This document shows, in pieces, positions 34,072-45,064 of a stretch of 64,000 nucleotides of DNA; within the stretch, counting starts at the first letter, position 1, and every line of letters starts with the position of its first letter. Source of the stretch: Thermothielavioides terrestris NRRL 8126 (Eukaryota; Ascomycota; Sordariomycetes; Sordariales; Chaetomiaceae); NCBI RefSeq assembly GCF_000226115.1, contig NC_016461.1, forward strand, positions 682,001 through 746,000, in the 5' to 3' direction. A program made the position numbers and the translations under genes. The notes beneath the pieces were generated by a model, which saw only the letters and a program-made list of their open reading frames with translations, did no database searches and had not been told where the DNA came from.

Positions 34072-36210
34072 TCACCACTCGGCCACTTCTCCGCGGGCCG
34101 GCTTCTGCACGCGCACGACCTTGTCGCAGTTGAGCAGACATAGCGGGTCGAAGGCGGCTTTGATCTGGGACAGGAGTCAGCGGGGCTCGTAGCAGCAATC
34201 CGGCAGCAGGATGCTGTAATTACCTTTCTCATGGCATCCACGGTTGTCTCGCCCAGCTCGTGGGGAAGGTAGTCCCGCTTGACGAGGCCGACACCGTGCT
34301 CACCCTAGAGGAAAAGCGCAGTTAGCAGAAGGGGGACAAAGACATATACCATACCGGGAGGGGCAAAGGGTGCTCACCGTGACGGTGCCCTCCAGCTCCA
34401 CGGCGCGCTTCACCATGCGGTGGACGCAGTCCTCGGCCAGCTTGCGCTCGGCGTCGCTGTACAGCAGTATTACTATAGAGAGACACGTCAGCTTGGCAGC
34501 CAACAGAGAAGCAAGTCCGAATCAAAACACACCGTGGAAATTCCCGTCGCCCACGTGCCCGACGATCGAGCTGGTCAGGCCCGAGGTCTTGAAGTCCTTC
34601 TTGGTCTGCTCGATGATGTCGGGCAGCCTGCTCATGGGCACGGCGACGTCGCCGGTCCAGACGCGGTCGCCGGGCCGGCGCTGGGCCATGGTGCTCCACA
34701 GGGCGACCTTGCGGGCCTGCCACAGCTCGGCCTGCTCGGCGTCGTCCTTGGCGAAGTCGAAGGACTGGCTGCCGGCGCGGCGGGCCAGCTGGCGCACGAT
34801 GTCGATCTGCTCCTTGACGCCGCCGGCGGTGCCGGTGAACTTGAAGAAGATGGTGGGCGCCTCGCGCCAGCGGCGGGATGTGGTGCCGTGGGCGTTGATA
34901 AAGCGCATCTGGTCGTCGTCGAGGATCTCGACGGCGGCGACGGGGATGCCGTCGGCGACGACGCGGGCGACGCAGTCGGCGGCGCTGCGGATCGAGGGGA
35001 AGCTCGCGACGGCGACGGAGGCGGCGGCCGGCTTGACGCACAGCTTGAGCGTCGCCTCCGTCACCAGGCCCAGCGTGCCCTCGGAGCCGATGAAGAGGCG
35101 GGTCAGGTCGTAGCCGGCGCTGCTCTTGCGCGGGCGCTGGCGCGTCTTGATGACGGTGCCGTCGGCCAGCACGACGGTCAGCGACAGCACCCACTCGCGC
35201 ATGGTGCCGTAGCGGTACGCGTTGGTGCCGCTGCAGCCGGTGCCGACCATGCCGCCGATCTGGGCGCCCGGCCCCGGGTCCGGCGGGAAGAAGAGGTTGT
35301 GCTGCGCCAGCTGCTCGTTGAGCTCCTCCCAGCCGACGCCCGGCTGCACCACCACGTCGAGGTCCTCCTTGTGCAGCGCGAGCACCTTGTTCATGCGGCT
35401 GAAGTCGATGCAGATGCCGCCGCGCGTCGGCGTGTAGTGGCCCTCGAGGCTGGTGCCGCCGCTATAGCCGACCACGGGGATGCGCCGGACGTGGCAGATC
35501 TTCATGATCGCGGAGACCTGCTCGGTGGTCGACGGGTACACGACGCAGAAGGGCTTCTGCGCCGGGTCCGTGGGCTGGTGCGACGACCACTCGGACACGG
35601 TGTGCTGCTTGATGTCGTCATCGACCGTGCTGACGTTCTCCTGGCCGACGATCTCGACAAAGTCGGCCCACGCGGCCTCGAGGTGGGCCGGGTTGAGCTT
35701 GTACGTGGGCGGCCGCGTCGCGTTCAGCGGCAGGGTCGAGCTGGGGTCCACGTCGCGCGGGTACTGGTAGCCCAGGAACCAGCAGGCGGAGCCGACGAAG
35801 AAGAGCACTGTCGCGCGGGCAGGTTAGAGCGTGTGCGTGGGGGTGCGCATGGAGGTGCCAGAGGACCGCGGGCTGCACGGTGTGTGAGTGTCTATGTGCG
35901 TACTGAAGGTGAAGCTAAAGTTTCGCCCTGTCCGGGCCTGGGCCTGGGCCCGGGCCAGGCGCTGTAGGTCGGCCCGCTCGCGCTCCAGGCGCTGCATGAT
36001 GCTCTGCGTCAACTGGCCCTTGAACGAGGGCCCACTCGACGGCGGCCTGTTGCTGTTGTTGCTGTTGCTCTGCTCAGTCGACGCATAGCGCGCCGCCGGT
36101 ACGGCGCGCAAGGCGGCGAGGCATGGTCGGCAGCGAGCTGCTGCAGCTGCGGGCGGCGTCCAGGACTGGTGCCCCAGGCCTTTGGGCATCCTGCCCGCAA
36201 GCCGCGACAT
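34072..36210 (-). CDS. DLD1: D-lactate dehydrogenase (cytochrome), mitochondrial
   Basis: FAD enzyme that oxidises D-lactate to pyruvate and passes electrons to cytochrome c at the mitochondrial inner membrane. Five exons on the minus strand: 36210-35904, 35807-34533, 34472-34378, 34304-34224, 34164-34072. They sum to 1,851 nt (616 residues) with every phase matching. Intron 1 (96 bp) has GTACGC and CTCTAAC before its AG. The N-terminus (MSRLAGRMPKGL..., Arg/Ala-rich, ending AARYASTEQ) fits a mitochondrial presequence. A single hydrophobic segment follows near residues 100-115. The FAD-binding domain (about 185-325) shows VVYPSTTEQVSAIMK, GYSGGTSLEGH and PGPGAQIGGMVGTGCSGTNA. The C-terminal oxidase domain has GHVGDGNFH at the end of exon 2 and GEHGVGLVKR in exon 4, the family hallmarks. 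A start further upstream is possible but lacks support. Confidence 0.93.
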
Positions 36211-36728
36211 GACTCGAATTCGGTGCGTGCGCTGAGTCAATTGGCGTCGAATCCGGGCGGGTCTGCAAGGGCTATCCGAGCCGCATGTCGTTCCGCCCGA
36301 GGGGTTCCGATCGTTCGTCGTCGGCGTTGTCGAGCCGACGTTTTTAGGAGGTGGAGCTGCTAACGGGCCGTTGGGAAGCTGCGAAAAAAGGTCGACAGCT
36401 CCCGGGTGGAGCCCCGCAGAGGCCGCTGAATGAAGCTCGGGACTCCCGGCACCCGGACCCCGAAGACGGCATTCCGGGGCCAAAGCACGCGAACATAGGG
36501 AGCCAATCCTTTTCGACCTACCCCGAGCATCCACATGTAGCAGCGAATACTGTATCAGGCAGAGTCAATCACCATATGTCAAAGTTGAATGGATCCAGGG
36601 TTTGGGATTTATCATCATGCATCCTATCCTTTTCAATCACCTCGAAGCGGCCCATGCAAAGTGCAATTAAGAATTCTGAGTATCAGCGAATTCCCCCTCC
36701 CGACCGCCAGACATCCGCCTTCCACCCC
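36211..36728. other. Intergenic region between DLD1 and Clr5-domain gene
   Basis: About 0.5 kb holding the D-lactate dehydrogenase promoter and the 3' end of the Clr5-domain gene. No clear TATA box and no other gene are seen. Confidence 0.5.
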
Positions 36729-39086
36729 CTATTCCCCAGGCACGACATGAATCTCGAACGTCGGCGCCCCCTGGCCCTCGACGTGCTGCAGGTACGTGTC
36801 CAGCTCGACCTGATCGCTCACCGGCAGCGGCAGCTCGCCGCCCTTGCCGTCCTTGACGATGCCCTCGATCTTGTAGCACAGCGCCCCGGGCGTCTTCTGC
36901 ACGGCCGCGCTCCGCAGCGCGGCGATCGTCCGCGACTCGAGCGGGCAGATCCACTGCCGCGGCGCCGAGCGGAAGAAGACCATCGATGACGAGTTGAGCC
37001 GGAAAAAGACGGCGATGGGACCGTTGGACGGTGCTGCTGTTGTCGTCGTCTGCTCCCGTGTCGCGGCGCCATGCCCTTGCCCGGGCTGCCCGTTCGCCTG
37101 TGGGGTCTGGGCTGCGGCAGGTGCATGGGCCGGTGCGTTGGCCCCGAGTTGCGCATCTACCATCTCCTGGTCTGTTTGCGGCTCCCCGGGCTCTGCCAGC
37201 ACTAGACGAGAGCTGAGATGAGGCAATGGCTTTGGCTTGTTGCGGGAGCCCTTGGGCCGTCCCCGCCGACGGGGTTGAGCCGGTGGTGCGGGCGGTGCGG
37301 GCGGTGCGGGCGGTGCGGGTGGTGCCGTCTCTGCTGATGGTGCCGTCTCTGTTAACGGCGCCGTCTCTGCTGGTGGCGCCGTCTCCGCTGATGGTGCCGG
37401 CTCTGCTGGTTCCGTTGGCCCGGGCGTTTCGAGAACGGACTCCGCGCCGGGTGTCGGGGCTGCCTGAGCGGCCTGATTGCCTGCGGTCTCTGCCGACTGC
37501 TTCCGGTCCGGCTTGGGCGCCTTGGGCTTTCGCTTCCTAGGCTTCGGCTTGGGCGGCTGTAGCACCGGTGGCGGTCCGCCCATGCGACGTGCGGCGTCTC
37601 GGTACCTCCTCGTGGTCTCGCGGCAAAGCGCGTTGATCGCCCTCATCTTGCGCGCATGGTCGGGATCCGCCGGCCCCGCCGCCACGACACTACTCAGCTC
37701 TGGTGAGCTGGCGATCCACCTCTGCTTGAGCGTTTCGAAATACTCCACGCCTTCTTCGAACTTGGACGTGAACTTCTCCTGGGCCAGGATGTTGTAGAGC
37801 TGGGCGCGGATAGTCCGCGCCTGGTCCGGATTCAGCCCGAGGATGACCTTGGCGTCGGTCGTGTTGATGCCGTTTGCTACGACCCGCATCCTCTTGGTCA
37901 CGTCGCACGCGATGATCTCGATAGCAAGCTTCTTCTTCTCCATGTCGGCGGGGTCCCACAGCACGGCGCGGAGGTGCATACTCTCGCGGACCAGCTGGTC
38001 CTTGAGCGCCTCCCACCGCTCCGGCCCGGCGAGCGTCTTCTTGTAGACGCCTGCGTTCTCGCAGATGGAGTGGAACTTCTCGCGGACCATCTTGTAGGCT
38101 TTGTCGTCGAGCTGCAGGATGTCCTTGGCCTCGGTGAGTGTCGTCTCGGACGGGAAGCGAGGCGGCCCGGGCGGGTCCGCCGGCAGACCGCCGTACGGCC
38201 GAGTGTGCCGACGCCGCTTCTTGGCCAACCATCGCTCGTGAGATTCGATTTCGTAGAGCCGCTTCCTGTATTCCCGGCGAGCCTCGCGCATCGCGTCGAG
38301 CGTCTCGTCCTGGACCTGTGCATCAGCGGGCGACAGGCCGCCGCCACTGCCACTGCCACTGGCGCCATAATCGTAATAGCCGCCCTGGGGCTCGTTTCCC
38401 TGATCGTGTCCGTTGTCAAGCCCATTTACGCCGTTGTCGCGGTCGTGCTGCGCTGCGTCGCCCTCGGCTCCGTCATCATCTGGGGCCTGAGTCTGTTGCC
38501 GTGCGGGATTGACCATTCCATATGTGCTGACGGAGGACCGCAACTTCCAGCCGTGCCTGGCCCGAACTCTCGCCACCTCGCGCTCGCCAACCTCGTAGCC
38601 CTCGCTGACGAGGATCGCGACCATGTCCTTCTGGGAGACATTCCGCTCCCACAGTTCGCGCACCCGGGCCACGAACTGCTCATTCTTGTACAGCGGGTTC
38701 TGCTTGTTCGGGAATTTCCACCCCGAGAAGGCGGTCTGAAAGGCGCGTCGGCTGCGGAGGCACCGCCATGGTTAGCAACCAGAGCTGTTGAGGATCTACG
38801 CAGTACAGAGCATCCGTAAAGCAAAGGGAGTGCAGCGTTGCGATCGGTACGGTGGGCCGGCTCCGACAATGCCACATTACGGGTTGAGTCCGGCGGCGTG
38901 AATGTGCCGAGACGACTAGAGTACGGATACGACGAGGGAGAAGAGCCAGAATAATTCCGAACCGACATACCTGGGGGTGAAATTATGCTCCTCCCGCATA
39001 TACTGGATCACCTCATCCAACGACTTGTTCTCTTCCACATACAGCCGGTAGCAGATATCGCGATAGAGTCTCCAGCGGTACACCAT
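36729..39086 (-). CDS. Clr5-domain protein, probable nuclear regulator
   Basis: Two exons on the minus strand, 39086-38971 and 38751-36729, total 2,139 nt (712 residues) with matching phase (2 then 1). The 220-bp intron has GTATGT, a GGTTGCTAAC branch-like site and CCGCAG. The start is the ATG beginning MVYRWRLYRDICYRLYVEEN. Residues 1 to about 60, formed across the intron, match the Clr5 domain pattern: LY-x-E-x2-SLDEVIQYM, EEHNFTPS, then F-x3-FSGWKFPNKQNP. The rest includes a second Clr5-like or Myb-like helical pair (LWERNVSQKDMVAILVSEGY), a Gly/Ser/Asp linker, a conserved helical middle (about 240-430), a Lys/Pro-rich basic stretch that could be a nuclear signal, and a Pro/Ala/Glu/Thr repeat tract. 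Clr5 proteins are named after a fission yeast silencing factor. A DNA- or chromatin-related role is inferred from that and is not shown here. Confidence 0.85.
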
Positions 39087-39503
39087 GGTTGCTGCGGTTG
39101 TCGGTGGAGGAGTGGTTCAGCGCGTTGAAAAGGGTTTTGAGGAAAGTTGCTCTGCGGCGCGCCGGAGGTTCTGCGCAGTTGGTATGCAACGCTCGCTGGA
39201 CGTCCGTGCACTGCACTCAGTAATCTTAGGTTATTTCGAGCTTGCTCTCATTAACGTTACTGTTTTTAACACTGTAATTACTGACTTGCTGACCTGCTGG
39301 CCCCTGAGCACCGCACGCGGAAGGAGCAGATGTGCATACTTGCATTGCATGGCTATAAGTGCAAGAAATTAGTAGGATTAGGTTCGCATATTTGCCCAGG
39401 TTGAGCAATCCTACTTTCGAGTAAATTCGAACTGCCTCACGGATAGATATGGCATCACAAGCGGAGTATACCTACCTCTGTCCGGATATCCTTCCCTTCC
39501 TTC
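39087..39503. other. Intergenic, Clr5-gene promoter side
   Basis: About 0.4 kb between the 5' end of the Clr5-domain gene and the stop codon of the amidase gene. No other feature can be supported. Confidence 0.5.
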
Positions 39504-41666
39504 CTACCTCAGGTACTCTGAACCCCGCTTCGCCGCATTGTCCTTCGCCGCCTTCTCCTTCGCCAACCCAATCACATCCACCCACTCCTCCGGCCGCCGC
39601 CTCCCGCCCGGATAGGCCTCATTCAAGTATCCCTCGACCTCGCGCGCAAACCCCAGAAGCTGCTCCTCCATCCCCCACTCAGCCATAGCCATCAGCCCGA
39701 CCGGCAACATCCCCTCGCCCTGCGCCGGCTCGACATACCCGGCCGGGCACGTCACGGCGGGACAGCCGCTCATGTTGGCGACCCACACGAACCGCATGCT
39801 GCGGATCGTCTGGTTGCCGTCGCTGCTCCCGTACGCGTCGTCGCCCGCGTGGCGCGGCCACCCGGCCATGGGCGTCGTGGGCGTCAGCACCAGCAGGCCC
39901 GGGTGCGCGGCGAACAGGAAGGCGAGGTGCTGCATCAGCACCTGGCGCAGCTGCCCGTAGCGCAGGTAGTCGGCCGCGGGGGTCTGCGCGCCGATGCCGA
40001 CGTTGATGCGGTTCGGCCGGTTGAGCAGCCGCAGGTAGTGCGCCGGGTTGCGCGTGCGCCCGCGCGCGTCCGCCGCCGCCTCCGTCAGGCACGTCGCCGC
40101 GTGCGCGATCTGCCCCTCGCGCAGGAAGGGCAGGCGGATGTCGACCGCGGTGTAGCCGCACCGGCTGGTCAGGTGGGCCACGGCCGCGTCGTAGATGCGC
40201 TGCACGTCGGGCGACGCCGTGGCCACCCACTCGCGGCAGATGCCGAGGTATTTGGGCGCCGAAGGGTCCGGCGGCGTGGACACGGCGAAGAGGTTCTGCG
40301 CCGGGTCGTCGGGGATGGGCTGCGCCATGAACCGGTAGGCGATCGTCAGGTCGGCCGCGGTCGCGGTCATGGGCCCTACGACGCACACGGACGAGCTCAT
40401 GCCGCAGGTCCGGTTGTGGGTCGGCTTGAGGCCGTAGACGCCGCAGAAGGCGGTGGGGATCCGGACGCTGCCGCCTGGAAGATGTCAGGACGCACCGCGG
40501 TCAGAGGAGCGGAAAGGGGGGGGTGGACTCACCTGCGTCTGTCCCGACGGTGATGGGAACAAGGCCGCCGCTGAGCGCGGACCCTGCGCCTGCCGACGAC
40601 CCGCCTGTGTAGTACGATTTGTTGTACCAGTTGGTGGCCGTTCCGGTGGCCGGCTTGGCGGGATGTTAGCTTCTTCCCGGTATCTGAGACAACGCAGCGA
40701 GACACTTACGTTGCAGCCAGTTGTGTCTAACCCGCCCGTCAGCTGGGATGACCTTTCTCAATGGGCAACTGAATGTACTTACCCATGCCCACCTCATGCT
40801 GGTTCATCTTCCCCATCATGATTGCGCCGGCCTCTTCCAGCCGGCGCGCTGGCCAAGCCGTCTCCTTCGCGGGCTTGTTGAAGTACTCCTGCGTCTTGTC
40901 CACCTTCATGCCCATCGTCGACACGAACCCCTTCACGTCGACGTCGTCCTTCACACCGAAGGGCACGCCGTCCAAGATGCCCAGCGGCGTGCCCGCCGCC
41001 CACCGCTCCGTCGACGCCCGTGCCGCAGCCAGCACCTCGTCCACGTTGCTCTGCGTCCAGGCCACCGCGTACTTGGACTGCTCCTGCACGTCCCGGCGGA
41101 TGAGCGGCAGCAGCGCCTCGGCCACCTGCAGCGGCGTCGCCTGCCCGGACTTGTACAGCGCGTGGTAGTCGGCTGCCGAGTAGAAGCGGCCGGCGAGGTC
41201 GGCGGGCTGCGGCTGCTGCAGCTCGGGCCCCAGCTCGAGCATGCCCGCTGCCGGGGCGCTGTCGTCAGCGAGGGGGATGACGTTGGGCTTTTTCCTCCGA
41301 AGGGAGGAGGGGGTTTTGTCTTAGTTTCGGTTTCAGAGCATGTCCTGCAACGAAGCGTCGGACTTACATGGATCCGCCACGGCACGCCCTCGAGGTCGGA
41401 GATGAGCCGGGGCTGGCCGAAGTTGGCGTTCGCCCAGAGCAGTTTCCGGATCCATTCTGAGCTTTCGGCTCTGGTGGGAGTCAGGGCCTGTTCGGATCGG
41501 TTCGAGGGCATGGGAGGAGATGGAGCACCCACATAATTGAGGCGACTACGAGCGGCAGCCCGCGAAGGGCCGGGTTCTTGTCCTTCTCTTGGCGGTATTC
41601 CAGCGCAGAGGCTGGCGCCTCTTTCGCGCCTGGGTGGTTGGCAAACCGGCGATTCTGAGGAGCCAT
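39504..41666 (-). CDS. Amidase-signature family hydrolase
   Basis: Amidase-signature enzyme that hydrolyses an amide bond; the substrate is unknown. Six exons on the minus strand: 41666-41533, 41470-41368, 41287-40783, 40726-40710, 40653-40533, 40474-39504. They total 1,851 nt (616 residues), all phases consistent, introns 56-80 bp. The catalytic Lys-Ser-Ser set is visible: K192 in GVPFGVKDDVDV, the cis-Ser in YYTGGSSAGAG (S272/S273), and the nucleophile S296 in TVGTDAGGSVRIP. The core from GILDGVPFGVK to FCGVYGLKPTHNR is intact. The fourth exon is only 17 nt and encodes most of DTTGCN, a normally conserved block, which supports its reality. No signal peptide is seen, so it is probably cytosolic. 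The closest types are fungal acetamidase/fatty-acid-amide-hydrolase-like proteins. It lies head to tail with the Clr5 gene. Confidence 0.9.
40710..40726 (-). other. 17-nt microexon of amidase gene
   Basis: Bounded by an AG acceptor (after ...gggttag) and a GTAAGT donor. It joins the 1-nt phase left by exon 3 (M-D junction) to exon 5 and restores D-T-T-G-C-N before PATGTATNWY. Skipping it would shift the frame, because 17 is not a multiple of three. Confidence 0.8.
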
Positions 41667-43585
41667 TGTGGTTGATGTGAGCGATTCGCGTGAACTTCAG
41701 TGTAAAAGAGAGGAGTTTCCGGCCTCTCTAAGCTGTCGACCAACGGCTGAAGTTGCGCTGGCGCTGTTTGCTGCTGATTAAATACGCCGCAGGAAGTTCC
41801 CAACCCGCGCCGCCGTGTTGCCAAGCAATGACGCTGAATTTCCCAAAAGGATCAGGGGATTCGTTCCTTCATGGACCAACACAATACCACACAGTAATCC
41901 TGAAGTCAAAATCCCGTTGGTGTGTTCACAGTGTTTAAGGTATAACTGTATATTTGTCTTAGGTTGAGCAGGAAGCGACTTGCACTGTGTAATGAAAGCC
42001 GAACATTCCTCCGGGCATCACAAAGCATCGGACTCTGGAGGCGCTCGACTCCTGTTTGACAGCTGGGTCAGGGGTTCGTCATTTAACTCGGGTAGTTAAA
42101 GGCGGGGCCCACTCACCGATAACGTTACCTCGGCTGACTAGGTCCATCCGACAGCAGTCGAGGCACAGGCCTCTCAAACCTGCACAAGACGGAGAGTTAG
42201 AAACGCAGAGTAGAAGTACACAGTTGACATACTCTACAACCGATTACTAGAATCCGCACGGAGTATAGTAAAAGGCTTAGAAAGAACGAAGTGCCGGCAA
42301 AGCTGCATGGGGGAAAGCAGAAAGCGTTGTAAAAGAGGACGAAGCAGTAGCAACAAAGCAGTAGCAACGGCTCTTGAACGACAGGGTAGGCACATTCAAC
42401 CTCCCTGTTTCCTGGATGATGTTGGTCCAACGCCACGGCAATAGCACTCTCAGACCCAACGGACACTTCAATATCAAGTCAACACATCCTTTGTCCGAAA
42501 ACGCAAAGCATGTTAGATTCCAAGCAAGCATGCAACGCTTGATCTACCAAGCCAATGTGTCCCTCGCAAAGCCAATTCACACAGCCGACTGCAGGCGAGA
42601 CCGCCAAGGGCAATCGGGAATCAGCCACGCCCCGAGGCCATCCCACGACCCATTCCCATGCCATCCCATGCCATGCCACACCCTTAACGATCGCGAGAAG
42701 AGAAAACGAGCCCCCAAAATGCAAAATCCCAGGGCCCAGAGAAGCGCTTCAGAGAAACCGTGCCGAGCGAGCCACACCGCCTGATCCAACCCGGTCCCAA
42801 AGAAACCAAGCGCAAACGGACCCCTGCCAACCGACCGACCGAGTGACCGTCTAAAAGAATCCCCAACCGGAGCCAGAATCGTGGTCTGCCGTGACGAACG
42901 TATGCCCCTTAAACCCCACCCAGGGGGGGGTTCCCGTTGCCCAAGACCCAACCCAACCGCACACACAGGCGTCCCAATATGGGGAACACACAAACGACCG
43001 TAAGAAAGAAAAAGGACCCGGGTGATACATAACATGAGTAACGAAAGGATGAGAAAGAGAAAAGACCAACTCCTCCAGACGCCGTTGCCACTGCCGCCAG
43101 CTATGTGACTGGGAGATGGGGTGTGAAAAAGAGAGGAGAACAAACAAAGAACCTGCCTCCAGTTCCTTCTTTACAAAAGAAGGAAGGCCAGCCCTTAAAC
43201 GCCTGGAAGAAGTCATTCCCAAATGCCCGATACCGTGACTGCGCTATCATGCCGTCGTTTCTTTCTGTCTGTATGAACACAGCGCGGGGGACGATGAGTG
43301 TAATTGTTTGAGGTGGGGGTGGGTGCGGTTCGTTTTGGTTCGTAAAGTCGTCTAAGGCCGACGAATCATGATGAACTTCAAAGGCGGAGTGATGGATGGA
43401 TGGATAGCTGGGGATGAGAGTCGTGTTCAGGATGAAACAACGCGGGCCAGGCCGTTGTCGTCCATGTCTGTGTCCGTGCGGGTCAACCGCATCGATGCAG
43501 CCATGTCCGGCTTGGTCCTGTTCTAACCCAAGCCCAACAACAGCAGCAGCCGGCACACGACAAGTCGAATGGTGCGGGGAGCGAG
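41667..43585. other. Intergenic: amidase promoter and 3' side of unknown gene
   Basis: About 1.9 kb. The part next to 43,585 is probably the 3' untranslated region of the unknown gene on the minus strand, and the part next to 41,666 the amidase promoter. Open frames here have no domain and overlap one another on both strands. No gene is called. Confidence 0.5.
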
Positions 43586-45064
43586 CTAGTGCCGGCTCAG
43601 CCGGAGCAGCTTCGTCCTCAGCCAGAGGAGGAAGCCATGCCAGTAGCTCTGTGTCTTCCGCTTGGCGCTGCTGCCCCTCCTGGGGCGCGTCTGCTCGAAC
43701 TGCACGTCGTGCACCGTCACGCCAAACGAGGGCGGCGCCTCGACCGGGACGCTATCGTACCGGCGGCTGGCGAACCCCACCGGCTTCTCTGTCTGGGCGT
43801 ACATGTCCGTCGCCTCGTTGTCGGTATGACGGCGTCGACCAATGCCAAGCCCGACGCCGCCGCTCTTGGCCGGAGCAGAAGACGCCAGACGCGAGGTTGA
43901 ATGGGCGAAGAGACCGCCGACAGGCGAACTGTTCGCACCAACGCCTGCACCGGTAGGGGCCGAGACGGTCGAGAGCGCCGTGGGGGTCCTCTTGCGGTGG
44001 AATGACGGGCGCGATGGTGCTTCCCCTTTCTCGATGCGGGTGGCCTCCTTGTTCTCGCGACGCTCGCGCTTGCGGATCATCTCCCGGTCGTACTTCTCCT
44101 CCTTGGCCCGCTCGCGCTCTTCGAACTTGCGGCGGGCGATGCGAATGTTCTCTTGGCGAGTCGCCGTGTCCAGCTCGGACCGGCTGCGCAGGCGCGGGAA
44201 TTGGCCCATATCGAGCGACGCGCGCAGGGGGGGTAAGTGCGATTGCTGCTGATGGGAGGCGGAAACGCTGCCGCCACAGCGCAGGCTTCCGGTGGGGGAG
44301 TCGAGCGTGTCGACTGCGCTGACGCTCAGGCTATGCGCATTAACATGGAGGTCGGAGTGGCTGCCGGTGGGAAGACTGCCGGGTACGAAGCGCGAGGATG
44401 TCGCAGTCGTCCCGGACACAGATCGACCGGTAATGATGCGGAGAGAGGGTGGGTTGGATGCGGGAATGTCGGGAAACGAGGAGGTCCGCTGACTGTTCAG
44501 TGACGGCCGCCTGAGAGTCGACTGCGAGGCAGCTGGCAGTTGTGGCTGCGAGAATGTATGCGAGTGCGCATGCGAATGCAAGTTGGGGGTGGCAGTCGCC
44601 TGAAAATCGCTATTGTCCTCGTTTTCGGTTATCGTGGGCGAGCAGTCCCGCCCATTGTCAAAAGACGCCAGGGAGTTAGCATAGGACAGCGGCGGTGTTG
44701 ACGTTCGCGGTGTCTGGGCGAAAGGATGCACGAAGGCACCACCGCGAGGTCCGCTGCCGGCTGAGGTTTGAGAGCCAGACCGGCCATGCTGGAACTTGGG
44801 GTTTGGGCGGAAGCCGCTTCCTGCGCCGGCAGCCACGATGCTGTCATTTGCCCCAAGCCCTCCTGCAAATCCAAAACTCACATCCTTCGCCTCCCAATCA
44901 TCCCCAACCAGCTGCTCGACCTGCTGCTCATCCCACCCGCGATCCAAATCCAGCGAGTTCTTTTCCGAGTGCGACAGCTTCTTCAGTATCGGCTTGACCA
45001 CCTTGCCCTTCGACTTGGTAATCTTGTTCGCCACGCCACCCGGCTGGCCACCTAAGAACGCCAT
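43586..45064 (-). CDS. Protein of unknown function with basic coiled-coil segment
   Basis: An uninterrupted frame of 492 residues starts from the ATG at 45064 (MAFLGGQPGGVANKIT). An ATG 24 codons upstream exists, but its extra sequence is Cys/Arg-rich and unlike the rest. I do not recognise a family. The N-terminal part (residues 1-60) has VANKITKSKGKVVKPILKKL followed by acidic and Trp-containing sequence. The middle is Ser/Thr/Pro/Gly-rich and probably disordered. One strongly charged helix, beginning NIRIARRKFEERERAKEEKY, suggests a coiled coil or RNA/protein contact. The C-terminus ends in an amphipathic aromatic-basic segment (YWHGFLLWLRTKLLRLSRH), which could touch a membrane. Codon use resembles that of the neighbouring genes, and the length of the open frame supports a real gene. 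Function cannot be stated. Confidence 0.75.
   Translation of the reverse strand: MAFLGGQPGGVANKITKSKGKVVKPILKKLSHSEKNSLDLDRGWDEQQVEQLVGDDWEAKDVSFGFAGGLGANDSIVAAGAGSGFRPNPKFQHGRSGSQTSAGSGPRGGAFVHPFAQTPRTSTPPLSYANSLASFDNGRDCSPTITENEDNSDFQATATPNLHSHAHSHTFSQPQLPAASQSTLRRPSLNSQRTSSFPDIPASNPPSLRIITGRSVSGTTATSSRFVPGSLPTGSHSDLHVNAHSLSVSAVDTLDSPTGSLRCGGSVSASHQQQSHLPPLRASLDMGQFPRLRSRSELDTATRQENIRIARRKFEERERAKEEKYDREMIRKRERRENKEATRIEKGEAPSRPSFHRKRTPTALSTVSAPTGAGVGANSSPVGGLFAHSTSRLASSAPAKSGGVGLGIGRRRHTDNEATDMYAQTEKPVGFASRRYDSVPVEAPPSFGVTVHDVQFEQTRPRRGSSAKRKTQSYWHGFLLWLRTKLLRLSRH

Noticed and set aside
34420..35967. 515-codon + frame opposite D-lactate dehydrogenase
   Set aside because: Antisense shadow of a clearly identified gene.
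36211..36534. Upstream in-frame extension of D-lactate dehydrogenase
   Set aside because: The extension before 36210 lacks targeting-sequence character, whereas the ATG at 36210 gives a good mitochondrial presequence.
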